The notes beneath the pieces are model-generated. The model was not told the origin of the DNA. It saw only the letters and a list, made by a program, of their open reading frames with translations, and searched no databases. Made by a program: the position numbers and the translations under genes. Shown piece by piece: positions 18,129-26,915 of a stretch of DNA of 64,000 nucleotides. Positions within the stretch are counted from its first letter, which is position 1. Each line of letters opens with the position of its first letter. Source of the stretch: an uncultured Corynebacterium sp. (GTDB lineage Bacteria > Actinomycetota > Actinomycetes > Mycobacteriales > Mycobacteriaceae); assembly GCF_947253065.1 (NCBI RefSeq), contig NZ_CAMXWS010000007.1, positions 10,497-74,496 of the forward strand. Reading direction: 5' to 3'.

Positions 18129-18527
18129 ATGACCATGACAGATCCCATTGCGGACATGCTGTCTCGCGTGCGCAACGCTAACAATGCGCACCACGAGACC
18201 GTGTCTATGCCCTCCTCGAAGTTGAAGGTCAACATCGCGGAGATCCTCAAGCAGGAGGGCTACATCGCTGACTACAAGGTTGAGGACGCAAAGGTGGGCA
18301 AGACCCTCTCCCTCGACCTGAAGTACGGCCCGTCCCGTCAGGCTTCCATCGCTGGCCTGCGCCGCGTGTCCAAGCCGGGCCTGCGCGTGTACGCCAAGTC
18401 GACTGACCTGCCGCAGGTTCTCGGCGGCCTGGGTGTGGCAATCATCTCCACGTCCCAGGGTCTGCTCACGGACCGCCAGGCCCAAGAGAAGGGTGTAGGT
18501 GGGGAAGTCCTCGCCTACGTCTGGTAA
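18129..18527 (+). CDS. rpsH: 30S ribosomal protein uS8
   Basis: The product is 132 residues, the canonical S8 length, from ATG 18129. It shows MTDPIADMLSRVRNANNAHHE and the C-terminal GVGGEVLAYVW. It binds the central domain of 16S rRNA and in many bacteria represses its own operon. It heads rpsH-rplF-rplR-rpsE-rpmD-rplO. Confidence 0.98.
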   Translation: MTMTDPIADMLSRVRNANNAHHETVSMPSSKLKVNIAEILKQEGYIADYKVEDAKVGKTLSLDLKYGPSRQASIAGLRRVSKPGLRVYAKSTDLPQVLGGLGVAIISTSQGLLTDRQAQEKGVGGEVLAYVW

Positions 18528-18544
18528 AGGGAGGTTGAACAGAT

Positions 18545-19081
18545 ATGTCTCGTGTAGGTAATGCACCTATCGCAATCCCCAACGGTGTCGAGACCAAGAT
18601 CGACGGCCAGCTCGTTGAGGTGAAGGGCCCGAAGGGCACCCTCTCCGTTGACGTCCCGGCTCCGATCACCGCTGCCGTTGAAGAGAACCAGATCGTGGTT
18701 TCTCGCCCGAATGACCACCGCGACAACCGTTCGCTCCATGGTCTGTCTCGTTCGCTGATCAACAACTGCGTTGTTGGCGTGACCGAGGGCTACAAGATCA
18801 ACATGGAGATCTTCGGTGTCGGCTACCGCGTGCAGCAGAAGGGCAAGGACCTTGAGTTCTCCCTCGGCTACTCGCACCCGATCCTCATCGAGGCTCCGGA
18901 GGGCGTCACGTTTGCTGTTGACGGCAACACGAAGTTCTCCATCGAAGGCATTGATAAGCAGCTGGTTGGCCAGATCGCCGCGAACATCCGTCGCCTCCGC
19001 AAGGATGACCCGTACAAGGGTAAGGGCATCCGTTACGAGGGCGAGCAGGTTCGCCGCAAGGTCGGAAAGACGGGTAAGTAA
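18545..19081 (+). CDS. rplF: 50S ribosomal protein uL6
   Basis: The 178-residue two-domain L6 begins MSRVGNAPIAIPNGV and has the conserved DPYKGKGIRYEGE near its C-terminus. It binds the sarcin-ricin loop region at the factor-binding site. It lies 17 bp after rpsH and 3 bp before rplR. Confidence 0.98.
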   Translation: MSRVGNAPIAIPNGVETKIDGQLVEVKGPKGTLSVDVPAPITAAVEENQIVVSRPNDHRDNRSLHGLSRSLINNCVVGVTEGYKINMEIFGVGYRVQQKGKDLEFSLGYSHPILIEAPEGVTFAVDGNTKFSIEGIDKQLVGQIAANIRRLRKDDPYKGKGIRYEGEQVRRKVGKTGK

Positions 19082-19084
19082 TCC

Positions 19085-19492
19085 ATGAGCACTGAAGAAA
19101 AGACTACTCAGAAGCGCACTCCGGTCGGCCGGGATATTGCTACCCGCCGCCGTGAGGCCCGCGTCCGCCGCCACAACCGCATCCGCAAGACCCTGCGTGG
19201 CACCCCGGAGGCACCGCGCCTCGTTGTGCACCGCAGCTCCCGCCACATGCATGTCCAGGTCATCGACGACCTGGCCGGCCACACCCTCGTGTCCGCTTCC
19301 TCCATGGAAGATGCAGTGCGCACCCTTGAGGGTGACAAGAAGGCGAAGGCTGCCAAGGTTGGCGAGCTCGTTGCTGAGCGCGCCAAGGAAGCTGGCATCG
19401 AGACGGTCGTCTTCGACCGTGGTGGCTACAAGTACCACGGCCGCGTCGCCGCGCTTGCCGACGCCGCCCGTGAAGGTGGTCTGAAGTTCTAA
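19085..19492 (+). CDS. rplR: 50S ribosomal protein uL18
   Basis: The 135-residue product has the L18 core (RIRKTLRGTPEAPRLVVHRSSRHMHVQVIDD) and the C-terminal DRGGYKYHGRVAALADAAREGGLKF. It binds 5S rRNA together with L5. The TAA stop overlaps an ATG (19492) in frame with rpsE. Confidence 0.98.
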   Translation: MSTEEKTTQKRTPVGRDIATRRREARVRRHNRIRKTLRGTPEAPRLVVHRSSRHMHVQVIDDLAGHTLVSASSMEDAVRTLEGDKKAKAAKVGELVAERAKEAGIETVVFDRGGYKYHGRVAALADAAREGGLKF

Positions 19493-19530
19493 TGACCACC
19501 GCAGACGAAACTCAACGGAAGGATCGCGAC

Positions 19531-20205
19531 ATGGCCGAGCGTGAACGGCGTGACGGCGGAGCATCCGCCGACGACCAGAAGAACCAGAACAACAACGACC
19601 GCGGTGGTCGCAACGACCGCAACGATCGCGGCGGCCGTGGTGGCCGCGGCGGACGCCGCGATGACCGCCGTGGCGGTGCACAGGACGAGCGCGATAAGTA
19701 CATCGAGCGCGTTGTCACCATCAACCGTGTTGCAAAGACCGTCAAGGGCGGCCGCAACATGTCCTTTACCGCCCTCGTGGTGGTCGGCGACGGCCAGGGC
19801 ATGGTCGGCGTTGGCTACGGCAAGGCAAAGGAAGTTCCTGCCGCAATCCAGAAGGGTGCAGAAGAGGCTCGTAAGAACTTCTTCCGCGTCCCGATGATCG
19901 GCGGCACCATCCCCCACCCGGTACAGGGCGAGGATGCTGCAGGCGTAGTTATGCTGCGTCCGGCTGCTCCCGGTACCGGTGTCATCGCCGGCGGCGCTGC
20001 CCGTCCGGTGCTCGAGTGCGCCGGCATCCAGGACATCCTGGCTAAGTCGCTGGGTTCCGACAACGCCCTCAACGTGGTCAAGGCCACCGTTGCTGGTCTG
20101 AAGGAACTTGTGCGCCCCGAGGAAGTTGCCGCTCGTCGCGGTAAGTCCATCGAGGAAGTCGCCCCCGCACGCATGCTGCGTCAGCGCGCAGGACAGGAGG
20201 CTTAA
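19531..20205 (+). CDS. rpsE: 30S ribosomal protein uS5
   Basis: About 224 residues when started at ATG 19531 (MAERERRDGG), which has GGAAGGA at good spacing and resembles other corynebacterial S5 starts. ATG 19492, overlapping the rplR stop, is an alternative adding 13 residues. A long Arg/Asn/Gly/Asp-rich N-terminal extension precedes the S5 dsRNA-binding domain (RVVTINRVAKTVKGGRNMSFTALVVVGDG). S5 contributes to decoding fidelity and the mRNA entry helicase region. Confidence 0.95.
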   Translation: MAERERRDGGASADDQKNQNNNDRGGRNDRNDRGGRGGRGGRRDDRRGGAQDERDKYIERVVTINRVAKTVKGGRNMSFTALVVVGDGQGMVGVGYGKAKEVPAAIQKGAEEARKNFFRVPMIGGTIPHPVQGEDAAGVVMLRPAAPGTGVIAGGAARPVLECAGIQDILAKSLGSDNALNVVKATVAGLKELVRPEEVAARRGKSIEEVAPARMLRQRAGQEA

Positions 20206-20210
20206 GCACA

Positions 20211-20396
20211 ATGGCACTGAAAATTACACTTCACCACGGTCTGATCGGCGAGAAGCCGCTCACCCGTAAGAATCTCGAGGCTCTGGGCCTGCGCAAGATC
20301 GGTCAGTCCGTGACTAAGCAGGACAACGCCGCAACCCGCGGTCAGATCCTCAAGGTGGCCCACCTGGTCACCGTTGAAGAAGTAGCAGGGGAGTAG
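20211..20396 (+). CDS. rpmD: 50S ribosomal protein uL30
   Basis: A 61-residue ferredoxin-like ribosomal protein with the conserved LGLRKIGQSVTKQDNAATRGQILKVAHLVTVE. It lies 5 bp after rpsE and 8 bp before rplO, the normal spc order. Confidence 0.97.
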   Translation: MALKITLHHGLIGEKPLTRKNLEALGLRKIGQSVTKQDNAATRGQILKVAHLVTVEEVAGE

Positions 20397-20404
20397 GTAC
20401 TGAC

Positions 20405-20881
20405 ATGGCTGACATCATCAAGCTCCATGATCTGCGCCCGGCTGAGGGTGCAAACAAGGCCAAGACCCGCGTCGGCCGCGGTGAGGCTTCTAAGGGTAAG
20501 ACCGCAGGTCGCGGTACGAAGGGCACCAAGGCTCGTAAGCAGGTTTCCGCTGCTTTCGAGGGTGGCCAGATGCCGCTGCACATGCGTCTGCCGAAGCTGA
20601 AGGGCTTCAAGAACCCGAACAAGGTCGTCTACCAGGTTGTCAATGTTGCAGACCTGGCAAAGGCCTTCCCGGAGGGTGGCTCTGTCACCTCCGCGGACAT
20701 CGCTGCAGCTGGCCTGGTTCGCAAGAACCAGCCGGTGAAGGTGCTGGGCGACGGTGAGATCTCCGTCAAGCTCGACGTCACCGCAGAGAAGTTCTCCAAG
20801 TCCGCATCTGAGAAGATCGCGGCTGCTGGCGGCTCCACCACTGAGGTTGCTGCCAAGGCTGAGGAGACCAAGGAGGACTAA
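20405..20881 (+). CDS. rplO: 50S ribosomal protein uL15
   Basis: The 158-residue product has the Gly-rich L15 N-terminus (KTRVGRGEASKGKTAGRGTKG) and the GQMPLHMRLPKLKGF motif. The C-terminal 15-20 residues (AAGGSTTEVAAKAEETKED) are an acidic tail beyond the usual domain. A terminator follows, separating it from secY. Confidence 0.98.
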   Translation: MADIIKLHDLRPAEGANKAKTRVGRGEASKGKTAGRGTKGTKARKQVSAAFEGGQMPLHMRLPKLKGFKNPNKVVYQVVNVADLAKAFPEGGSVTSADIAAAGLVRKNQPVKVLGDGEISVKLDVTAEKFSKSASEKIAAAGGSTTEVAAKAEETKED

Positions 20882-20895
20882 TTCTCCTTGAGCTG

Positions 20896-20942
20896 AACTC
20901 CCCGTTCGGTAGTGCTAATGCACTAACCGGCGGGGAGTTTTC
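20896..20942 (+). terminator. Terminator after rplO
   Basis: AACTCCCCG (20896-20904) pairs with CGGGGAGTT (20931-20939), with an additional inner stem (AGTGC/GCACT), followed by TTTT. Confidence 0.9.
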
Positions 20943-21027
20943 GCATTGTGTGGCTTTTGTTTTAACCAAGCAACCGGGAACGATTGGATGGTTGACGGGG
21001 GAATAGTAGTTTCACGGAGCTACCTGG

Positions 21028-21033
21028 TAGGGT
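21028..21033 (+). promoter_or_regulatory. Candidate -10 box (TAGGGT) of the secY operon
   Basis: TGGTAGGGT in the 230-bp region between the rplO terminator and secY matches the TAnnnT -10 form seen before several other genes here. It predicts a leader of about 130 nt. No gene-like ORF is present in that leader. Confidence 0.5.
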
Positions 21034-21172
21034 GGACGAGTCAAAATATGTCCATCGCCCCCGCGGGGTGGTGCGGCATCAACGTACGTTATCTACTGTC
21101 CGCTGCCTTCCGTGTGGACGCGGAGTTTGAAATAAGCTCCGGCCCTCAAGTGGGAAGGTGCCAGGAGGCCAC

Positions 21173-22507
21173 GTGTCAGCCATTGTTCAGGCATTCAAAG
21201 ACGCCGATCTACGCAAGAAGATTCTGATCACCCTTGCTCTGATCATTCTGTACCGCATCGGCGCTCAGATCCCGACTCCGGGTGTTGATTACGGAATCAT
21301 CGCCGAGCGTCTCAGCGCTCTGTCTGAGGGCAATGAGGCGAATATCTTCTCCGTGATCAGCCTCTTCTCCGGTGGTGCGCTGCTGCAGTTGTCGATCTTC
21401 GCGATCGGCATCATGCCGTACATTACGGCGTCGATTATCACGCAGCTGCTCACCGTCGTGATTCCTCGTTTCGAGGAATTGAAGAAGGAGGGCCAGTCTG
21501 GCCAGGCGAAGATGACGCAGTACACGCGTTATCTGACAGTGGCCCTGGCGCTGTTGCAGTCTGCCGGCATCGTGGCTCTGGCAGACCGTGAGCAGCTGCT
21601 GGGCCAGGGCGTGCCGGTGCTCGTGGAGGACCGCTCGCTGTGGACCTTGGCAATGATGGTCATTGTGATGACGTCGGGTGCTGTCCTGATCATGTGGCTT
21701 GGTGAGATCATTACAGAAAAGGGCGTCGGCAACGGCATGTCCCTGCTGATCTTCGCTGGTATTGCTACGCGCCTGCCTACCGACGGTGCGAATATCCTGC
21801 GTCAGTCCGGCCCGGTGGTCTTCGCTGTTGTCATCGCAGCTGTGATCCTCCTGGTCGTGGGCATCGTGTTCATCGAGCAGGGCCAGCGCCGTATCCCGGT
21901 GCAGTACGCAAAGCGCATGATCGGTCGCCGTCAGTACGGTGGCACTTCCACCTACCTGCCGCTGAAGGTCAACCAGGCTGGTGTTATCCCGGTGATCTTC
22001 GCGTCCTCGCTGATGTACGTTCCTGTTCTGATCACCCAGATCATCAACTCGGATAAGCCGACCCCGCCGGATAACTGGTGGATGTCTACCGTGATCGCGT
22101 GGCTGCAGAACCCGGCGTCCTGGCAGTACATTCTCACGTACTTTGCCCTGATCATTTTCTTCTCCTACTTCTACGTCTCCATTCAGTACGACCCGTACGA
22201 GCAGGCAGACAATATGAAGAAGTACGGTGGTTTCATCCCGGGTATCCGTCCGGGCCGCCCGACGGCTGAGTACCTGGCATTCGTGATGAACCGCCTGCTC
22301 TTCGTCGGTGCGATCTACCTCGGCCTGATCGCGATCCTGCCGAATATCGCGCTGGATCTTGGCCTCACTGGCGGTAGCGGAAACGGAGGAACTATGTCTG
22401 CGTTCGGTGGTACGGCTATCCTGATTATGGTCTCCGTGGCCCTGACCACGGTGAAGCAAATTGAATCCCAGCTACTGCAATCCAACTACGAAGGACTGTT
22501 GAAATAA
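21173..22507 (+). CDS. secY: Preprotein translocase subunit SecY
   Basis: About 444 residues from GTG 21173, which has AGGAGG 4-9 nt upstream; the ATT-initiated extension is not conserved-looking. Ten hydrophobic spans and SecY signatures are present (ALLQLSIFAIGIMPYITASI, GVGNGMSLLIFAGI, YGGFIPGIRPGRPTAEYL). It is the channel of the Sec export and membrane-insertion pathway. The stop overlaps the adk ATG. Confidence 0.97.
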   Translation: MSAIVQAFKDADLRKKILITLALIILYRIGAQIPTPGVDYGIIAERLSALSEGNEANIFSVISLFSGGALLQLSIFAIGIMPYITASIITQLLTVVIPRFEELKKEGQSGQAKMTQYTRYLTVALALLQSAGIVALADREQLLGQGVPVLVEDRSLWTLAMMVIVMTSGAVLIMWLGEIITEKGVGNGMSLLIFAGIATRLPTDGANILRQSGPVVFAVVIAAVILLVVGIVFIEQGQRRIPVQYAKRMIGRRQYGGTSTYLPLKVNQAGVIPVIFASSLMYVPVLITQIINSDKPTPPDNWWMSTVIAWLQNPASWQYILTYFALIIFFSYFYVSIQYDPYEQADNMKKYGGFIPGIRPGRPTAEYLAFVMNRLLFVGAIYLGLIAILPNIALDLGLTGGSGNGGTMSAFGGTAILIMVSVALTTVKQIESQLLQSNYEGLLK

Positions 22508-23052
22508 TGCGTCTCGTTCTCCTCGGCCCTCCCGGTGCCGGCAAAGGCACCCAGGCAGCGATTCTCTCGGAGAAGCTGAATATCCCGCACATCTCCACCG
22601 GTGACCTGTTCCGCGCCAATATTGGTGAGGGCACTCCGCTGGGCAAGGAGGCGAAGGAGTACATCGACGCGGGCAAGCTCGTGCCCACCGATGTCACCGC
22701 ACGCATGGTGGAGTCCCGTCTGAAAGAGGAGGACGCCAAGAACGGCTGGCTTCTCGACGGCTTCCCGCGCACCGTTGAGCAGGCAGAGATCCTCCAGGAT
22801 CTGCTGTCCCGCAATGGTCAGAAGCTCGATGGCGTGCTGAACTTCCGCATCGATGAGGATGTCGTTGTGGAGCGCATGCTCGCTCGCGGCCGCGCTGACG
22901 ATAACGAGGATACGATCCGTACTCGTCTGCAGGTTTACCGCGATGAGACTGCACCGCTGATCGACCACTATGGCGATGCCATCATCAACATTGACGCTGA
23001 AGGCGATGTTGATGAGGTCAATGCACGCGCTATGGAGCGCCTGGAACGCTAA
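22507..23052 (+). CDS. adk: Adenylate kinase
   Basis: The 181-residue short-form enzyme has the P-loop GPPGAGKGTQ, DGFPRT and a short LID region without a zinc-binding Cys cluster (GRADDNEDTIRTRLQVY). It interconverts ATP + AMP and 2 ADP. It is translationally coupled to secY, and map follows after 36 bp. Confidence 0.98.
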   Translation: MRLVLLGPPGAGKGTQAAILSEKLNIPHISTGDLFRANIGEGTPLGKEAKEYIDAGKLVPTDVTARMVESRLKEEDAKNGWLLDGFPRTVEQAEILQDLLSRNGQKLDGVLNFRIDEDVVVERMLARGRADDNEDTIRTRLQVYRDETAPLIDHYGDAIINIDAEGDVDEVNARAMERLER

Positions 23053-23088
23053 GTCGCGCTACAGAGAACACAACTAGAAAGAACCACA

Positions 23089-23886
23089 ATGCTGTTCGGC
23101 CGCAAGAAGTCCATCCCTGCGAAGACTCCGGGGGAGCTCGACGCGATGGAGGCGGCGGGACGCATTGTCGGTATCGCGCTGCAGGAAGTGCGTAAAGCCG
23201 CAGCGCCCGGGGTCACCACTGCTGACCTCGATGCCGTCGCCGAGGATGTGATCCGCGGCCACGGCGCTCTTCCGACGTTCAAGGGCTACCAGGGTTTCCC
23301 GGGTTCGATCTGCGCATCCGTTAATGATGTCGTGGTACACGGCATTCCAAGCACCGACATCGTTCTCAAAGAAGGCGACCTAGTTTCCGTGGACTGCGGT
23401 GCTACTTTGGACGGCTGGGTTGGGGACTCGGCGTGGAGCTTCGGGGTGGGGGAGCTGACAGAAGACGTCGATAAGCTCAATCGCGCAACCCGGCAGGTGC
23501 TGCTCGAAGGCATGCAAGCGATGGTTCCAGGCAACAGGCTTACCGACGTCTCCCATGCCCTCGAACTGGCCACCCGCAAGGCTGAGGCTGAATTCGGTAT
23601 TGAACTCGGCATTCTCGACGGCTACGGCGGGCATGGCATTGGCCGTGAAATGCACGAAGACCCCTACTTACACAATGAAGGTCGCCCGGGCCGTGGCCCA
23701 CTTATTGTGGCTGGATCGGTCCTTGCTATTGAGCCGATGCTAATTCTCGGTGGCGAGACTGATTCCGTTGTTTTGGATGATGACTGGACCGTCGTGACTG
23801 CCGATAATTCCCCGGCGGCGCACTGGGAACACACCGTTGCCGCAACTGAGGATGGCCCCCGCATTCTGACCCCACGTGAGGGATAA
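23089..23886 (+). CDS. map: Methionine aminopeptidase, type I
   Basis: The 265-residue pita-bread enzyme has the metal ligands in order: SVDCGATLDGWVGDSAW (two Asp), GHGIGREMHEDP (His), a Glu in LAIEPML, and a C-terminal Glu in HWEHTVA. It removes the initiator Met co-translationally. The secY-adk-map order is the classic spc arrangement. A copy of the 11-mer encodes DVDK. Confidence 0.97.
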   Translation: MLFGRKKSIPAKTPGELDAMEAAGRIVGIALQEVRKAAAPGVTTADLDAVAEDVIRGHGALPTFKGYQGFPGSICASVNDVVVHGIPSTDIVLKEGDLVSVDCGATLDGWVGDSAWSFGVGELTEDVDKLNRATRQVLLEGMQAMVPGNRLTDVSHALELATRKAEAEFGIELGILDGYGGHGIGREMHEDPYLHNEGRPGRGPLIVAGSVLAIEPMLILGGETDSVVLDDDWTVVTADNSPAAHWEHTVAATEDGPRILTPREG

Positions 23887-23947
23887 GCGACCCGCGACAT
23901 ACTGCCTCACTCCCAGATTTTCCTCGGCGGGGGTTATACTTCTTGCC

Positions 23948-24757
23948 ATGTCGTACACACCGCGCCATGCGTTTGAAACGAAGATGACCCGCTTCGCCCG
24001 CCGGGGAGCCTCACTGTTGACGGGTGTTGGTCTGGCCGCAGCACTCGTGGTCACGCCGCCGACCGCAGAGGCAGCACCGGCACTGCCGGCTGCATCTTCC
24101 GCTGGTTCCTCGCAGTTCCTGCAGCAGGCTGAGAAGAGCTTGCAGGCTGCGTCGATGAACCTGAACAACAGTGCTCGCAATGCGGTGTGGGATGCACGCA
24201 ATGCACTGCGCGCGCAGGCTACCGCGATCTCCCGTGGCAACAAGGCGCAGGAGAAGGAACTCCACGCTGGCATCGACCGGATCGTCGAAGCGATGGCTCC
24301 AGGCCTGATCGCTGAGAAGACCCCGAAGCCGAAGCCCAAGCCAAAGCCGGCCCCGAAGCCCGCTCCGAAACCGGCACCCAAGCCGGCCCCGAAGCCGAAG
24401 AACCAGCCGTCTGGCTGCGCACCGTCGGCACGCGCGTGCGTGGATATCAAGAATCAGCGCACCTGGCTGCAGCGCAACGGCAAGATCACCTATGGTCCGG
24501 TCCGCATGTCTTCCGGCAAGCCGGGGCAAGAGACCCCGAAGGGCTTCCACTACGTCAACCGCAAGGTCAAGGACGAGATCTCTTACGAGTTCAATAACGC
24601 CCCGATGCCATTTGCTACGTACTTCACCTACAACGGCATCGCATTCCACCAGGGCGATCCGTCGATCAAGTCTGCTGGTTGCATCCGTATGTACCGCGGC
24701 GATGCGCAGACCTACTTCAACTCGCTGCAGATCGGCGACCAGGTCCACGTCTTTTAA
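23948..24757 (+). CDS. Exported L,D-transpeptidase (YkuD family)
   Basis: About 269 residues from ATG 23948. A signal peptide (RGASLLTGVGLAAALVVTPPTAEA) is followed by a helical segment and a Lys-Pro/Ala-Pro repeat linker, probably spanning the cell wall. The C-terminal YkuD domain carries the catalytic motif with His about 234 and Cys about 245 (FHQGDPSIKSAGCIRM). It should form 3-3 peptidoglycan cross-links or attach proteins. The TATACT box at 23935-23940 ends 7 nt before the ATG and no Shine-Dalgarno is present, so the mRNA is probably leaderless. Confidence 0.92.
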   Translation: MSYTPRHAFETKMTRFARRGASLLTGVGLAAALVVTPPTAEAAPALPAASSAGSSQFLQQAEKSLQAASMNLNNSARNAVWDARNALRAQATAISRGNKAQEKELHAGIDRIVEAMAPGLIAEKTPKPKPKPKPAPKPAPKPAPKPAPKPKNQPSGCAPSARACVDIKNQRTWLQRNGKITYGPVRMSSGKPGQETPKGFHYVNRKVKDEISYEFNNAPMPFATYFTYNGIAFHQGDPSIKSAGCIRMYRGDAQTYFNSLQIGDQVHVF

Positions 24758-24796
24758 AACCTAGTTTCAGCGACAGGCCTTTAAGCCACTTGATCG

Positions 24797-24838
24797 AATC
24801 CTCCCGGATGCTCAACAACGAGCGCGGGAGGATTTTGC
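24797..24838 (+). terminator. Terminator after the L,D-transpeptidase gene
   Basis: AATCCTCCCG (24797-24806) pairs with CGGGAGGATT (24824 on), followed by a TTTG tract. Confidence 0.85.
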
Positions 24839-24995
24839 TTTCCCGCAGGTAGACGGATAAAGTGGTCTGGTGGTGCGTGCGGGAAAACCCCAGCGCACTA
24901 CATGCAATTGACTCAAATACGTTAGACACCTGCTGTTTTGCATGACATTCGTCAGGTAAATACGCAGCAAAATAGGTGTCGGGAAAGCGGAGTGT

Positions 24996-25214
24996 ATGGC
25001 TAAAGAAGGCGCAATCGAGGTCGAGGGTCGCATCATCGAGCCCTTGAAGAACGCGATGTTCCGTGTCGAGCTTGACAACGGGCATGAGGTTCTCGCCCAC
25101 ATCAGTGGCAAGATGCGCCAGCACTACATCCGCATCCTCCCCGAGGACCGCGTCGTCGTGGAACTGTCCCCGTACGACCTGGAACGCGGACGTATCGTCT
25201 ACCGCTACAAGTAA
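24996..25214 (+). CDS. infA: Translation initiation factor IF-1
   Basis: A 72-residue OB-fold protein (MAKEGAIEVEGRIIEPLKNAMFRVELDNGH...), essentially canonical. It binds the ribosomal A site during initiation. It is preceded by a GGAAAGCGGAG ribosome site and followed by a 255-bp gap that contains the promoter and leader of the rpsM block. Confidence 0.98.
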   Translation: MAKEGAIEVEGRIIEPLKNAMFRVELDNGHEVLAHISGKMRQHYIRILPEDRVVVELSPYDLERGRIVYRYK

Positions 25215-25469
25215 ATTCTCCACCGAGAATTTCCCTGTAGGGGAATCACAGACACTCCGAGTCAGGCGCAACTGACCTAAGCCTCCTTACTCTCGGACCC
25301 ACATGTCGCACCTGGTGTGTGACAGTCACGGTCCATGCAACCTCTGGCTGCGGTGGCTGGAGCCACGTGAATCACGGCCCAATAGTCCGGTACGGTCCGG
25401 ACACAAGTGCCGCGTGGCGTGGACGAGTTGGGAGAAAACCACCGAAACAACCTGAAAGGCACGTACCAC

Positions 25470-25838
25470 ATGGCACGTCTAGCTGGTGTGGACCTTCCGC
25501 GCAATAAGCGCATGGAGGTTGCACTTACATACATCTACGGAATCGGCCCTGCCCGTTCCAAGGAGCTGCTCGAGAAGACGGGCATCTCTCCTGACCTGCG
25601 TACCGACAACCTGACTGATGATCAGGTCGCCGCTCTTCGTGATGTCATCGAGAACTCGTGGAAGGTCGAGGGTGACCTCCGCCGCGAGGTTCAGGCTGAC
25701 ATCCGCCGCAAGATCGAAATCGGCTCCTACCAGGGCCTGCGCCACCGTCGTGGACTGCCTGTCCGCGGCCAGCGCACCAAGACCAACGCGCGTACCCGCA
25801 AGGGACCGAAGAAGACCATCGCAGGAAAGAAGAAGTAA
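25470..25838 (+). CDS. rpsM: 30S ribosomal protein uS13
   Basis: 122 residues from ATG 25470 (MARLAGVDLPRNKRMEVALTYIYGIG). The C-terminal basic tail (RGQRTKTNARTRKGPKKTIAGKKK) contacts P-site tRNA. It is the first gene of the alpha operon; the longer upstream extension is the leader. Confidence 0.98.
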   Translation: MARLAGVDLPRNKRMEVALTYIYGIGPARSKELLEKTGISPDLRTDNLTDDQVAALRDVIENSWKVEGDLRREVQADIRRKIEIGSYQGLRHRRGLPVRGQRTKTNARTRKGPKKTIAGKKK

Positions 25839-25841
25839 TCT

Positions 25842-26246
25842 ATGGCTGCTAAGACTCGTTCTGCTGCGCGCCGCTCTGGTCGCCGCGTAGCAAAGAAGAA
25901 TGTGGCCTCGGGCCACGCGTACATCAAGTCCACCTTCAACAACACCATCGTGTCCATCACGGACCCGAGCGGCGCTGTGATCTCCTGGGGATCCTCCGGC
26001 CACGTCGGCTTCAAGGGCTCCCGTAAGTCCACCCCGTTCGCTGCTCAGATGGCTGCCGAGAATGCTGCCCGTAAGGCAATGGACCACGGCATGAAGAAGG
26101 TCGACGTTTTCGTCAAGGGTCCGGGCTCCGGCCGCGAGACCGCTATCCGTTCGCTCCAGGCTGCCGGCCTGGAGGTGTCCTCGATCTCGGACGTGACGCC
26201 GCAGCCGTTCAACGGTTGCCGTCCGCCGAAGCGTCGTCGCGTTTAA
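25842..26246 (+). CDS. rpsK: 30S ribosomal protein uS11
   Basis: The 134-residue product has S11 hallmarks (GHAYIKSTFNNTIVSITDPSGAVISWGSSG and the C-terminal TPQPFNGCRPPKRRRV). It forms the 30S platform with S18 and S6. It lies 3 bp after rpsM. Confidence 0.98.
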   Translation: MAAKTRSAARRSGRRVAKKNVASGHAYIKSTFNNTIVSITDPSGAVISWGSSGHVGFKGSRKSTPFAAQMAAENAARKAMDHGMKKVDVFVKGPGSGRETAIRSLQAAGLEVSSISDVTPQPFNGCRPPKRRRV

Positions 26247-26276
26247 CTGGTGAGAAAGGAAAAGAGGTAATACATC

Positions 26277-26882
26277 ATGGCTCGTTATACCGGCCCTGCT
26301 ACCCGTAAGTCTCGCCGCCTTCGCGTCGACCTGGTCGGCGGCGACATGTCGTTCGAGCGTCGTCCCTACCCTCCGGGGCAGGCTGGCCGTGCTCGCATCA
26401 AGGAATCTGAGTACCTGCTGCAGCTCCAGGAGAAGCAGAAGGCTCGTTACACCTACGGTGTGATGGAGAAGCAGTTCCGTCGTTACTACGAGGAGGCTAA
26501 CCGCCTTCCGGGTAAGACTGGTGACAACCTGCTGATCTTGCTGGAGTCCCGTCTGGACAATGTTGTGTACCGCGCTGGTCTGGCACGTACGCGCCGTCAG
26601 GCTCGTCAGCTGGTGTCCCACGGTCACTTCACGGTTAACGGCAAGAAGACCAACGTGCCGTCCCACCGCGTGACCCAGTACGACATCATCGATGTGCGTG
26701 AAAAGTCCCGCAACATGCTCTGGTTCGAAGAGGCTCAGGACGCGCTGGTCGACTCTGTTGTCCCGGCGTGGCTCCAGGTCGTCCCGGAGACGCTGCGCAT
26801 CCTCGTGCACCAGCTGCCCGAGCGCGCTCAGATCGACGTTCCGCTGCAGGAGCAGCTCATCGTCGAGCTTTACTCGAAGTAA
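26277..26882 (+). CDS. rpsD: 30S ribosomal protein uS4
   Basis: A 201-residue protein without the zinc-binding Cys cluster of some S4 proteins. Its S4 RNA-binding domain is visible as RLDNVVYRAGLARTRRQARQLVSHGHFTVNGKK. It is a primary 16S-binding assembly protein. It is followed by a 26-bp inverted repeat built from the 11-mer, then rpoA. Confidence 0.98.
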   Translation: MARYTGPATRKSRRLRVDLVGGDMSFERRPYPPGQAGRARIKESEYLLQLQEKQKARYTYGVMEKQFRRYYEEANRLPGKTGDNLLILLESRLDNVVYRAGLARTRRQARQLVSHGHFTVNGKKTNVPSHRVTQYDIIDVREKSRNMLWFEEAQDALVDSVVPAWLQVVPETLRILVHQLPERAQIDVPLQEQLIVELYSK

Positions 26883-26915
26883 GATTGAGGCTCCGCGCAA
26901 TGCGGGGCTTCGGGG

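Noticed and set aside
24320..24410. Tandem DNA repeat in the L,D-transpeptidase gene
   Set aside because: It is a Lys-Pro/Ala-Pro coding linker, not a separate repeat element.
25479..26900. Long minus-strand open frame across rpsM-rpsK-rpsD
   Set aside because: Shadow of strongly biased ribosomal-protein codons; no ribosome site and no recognisable domain.
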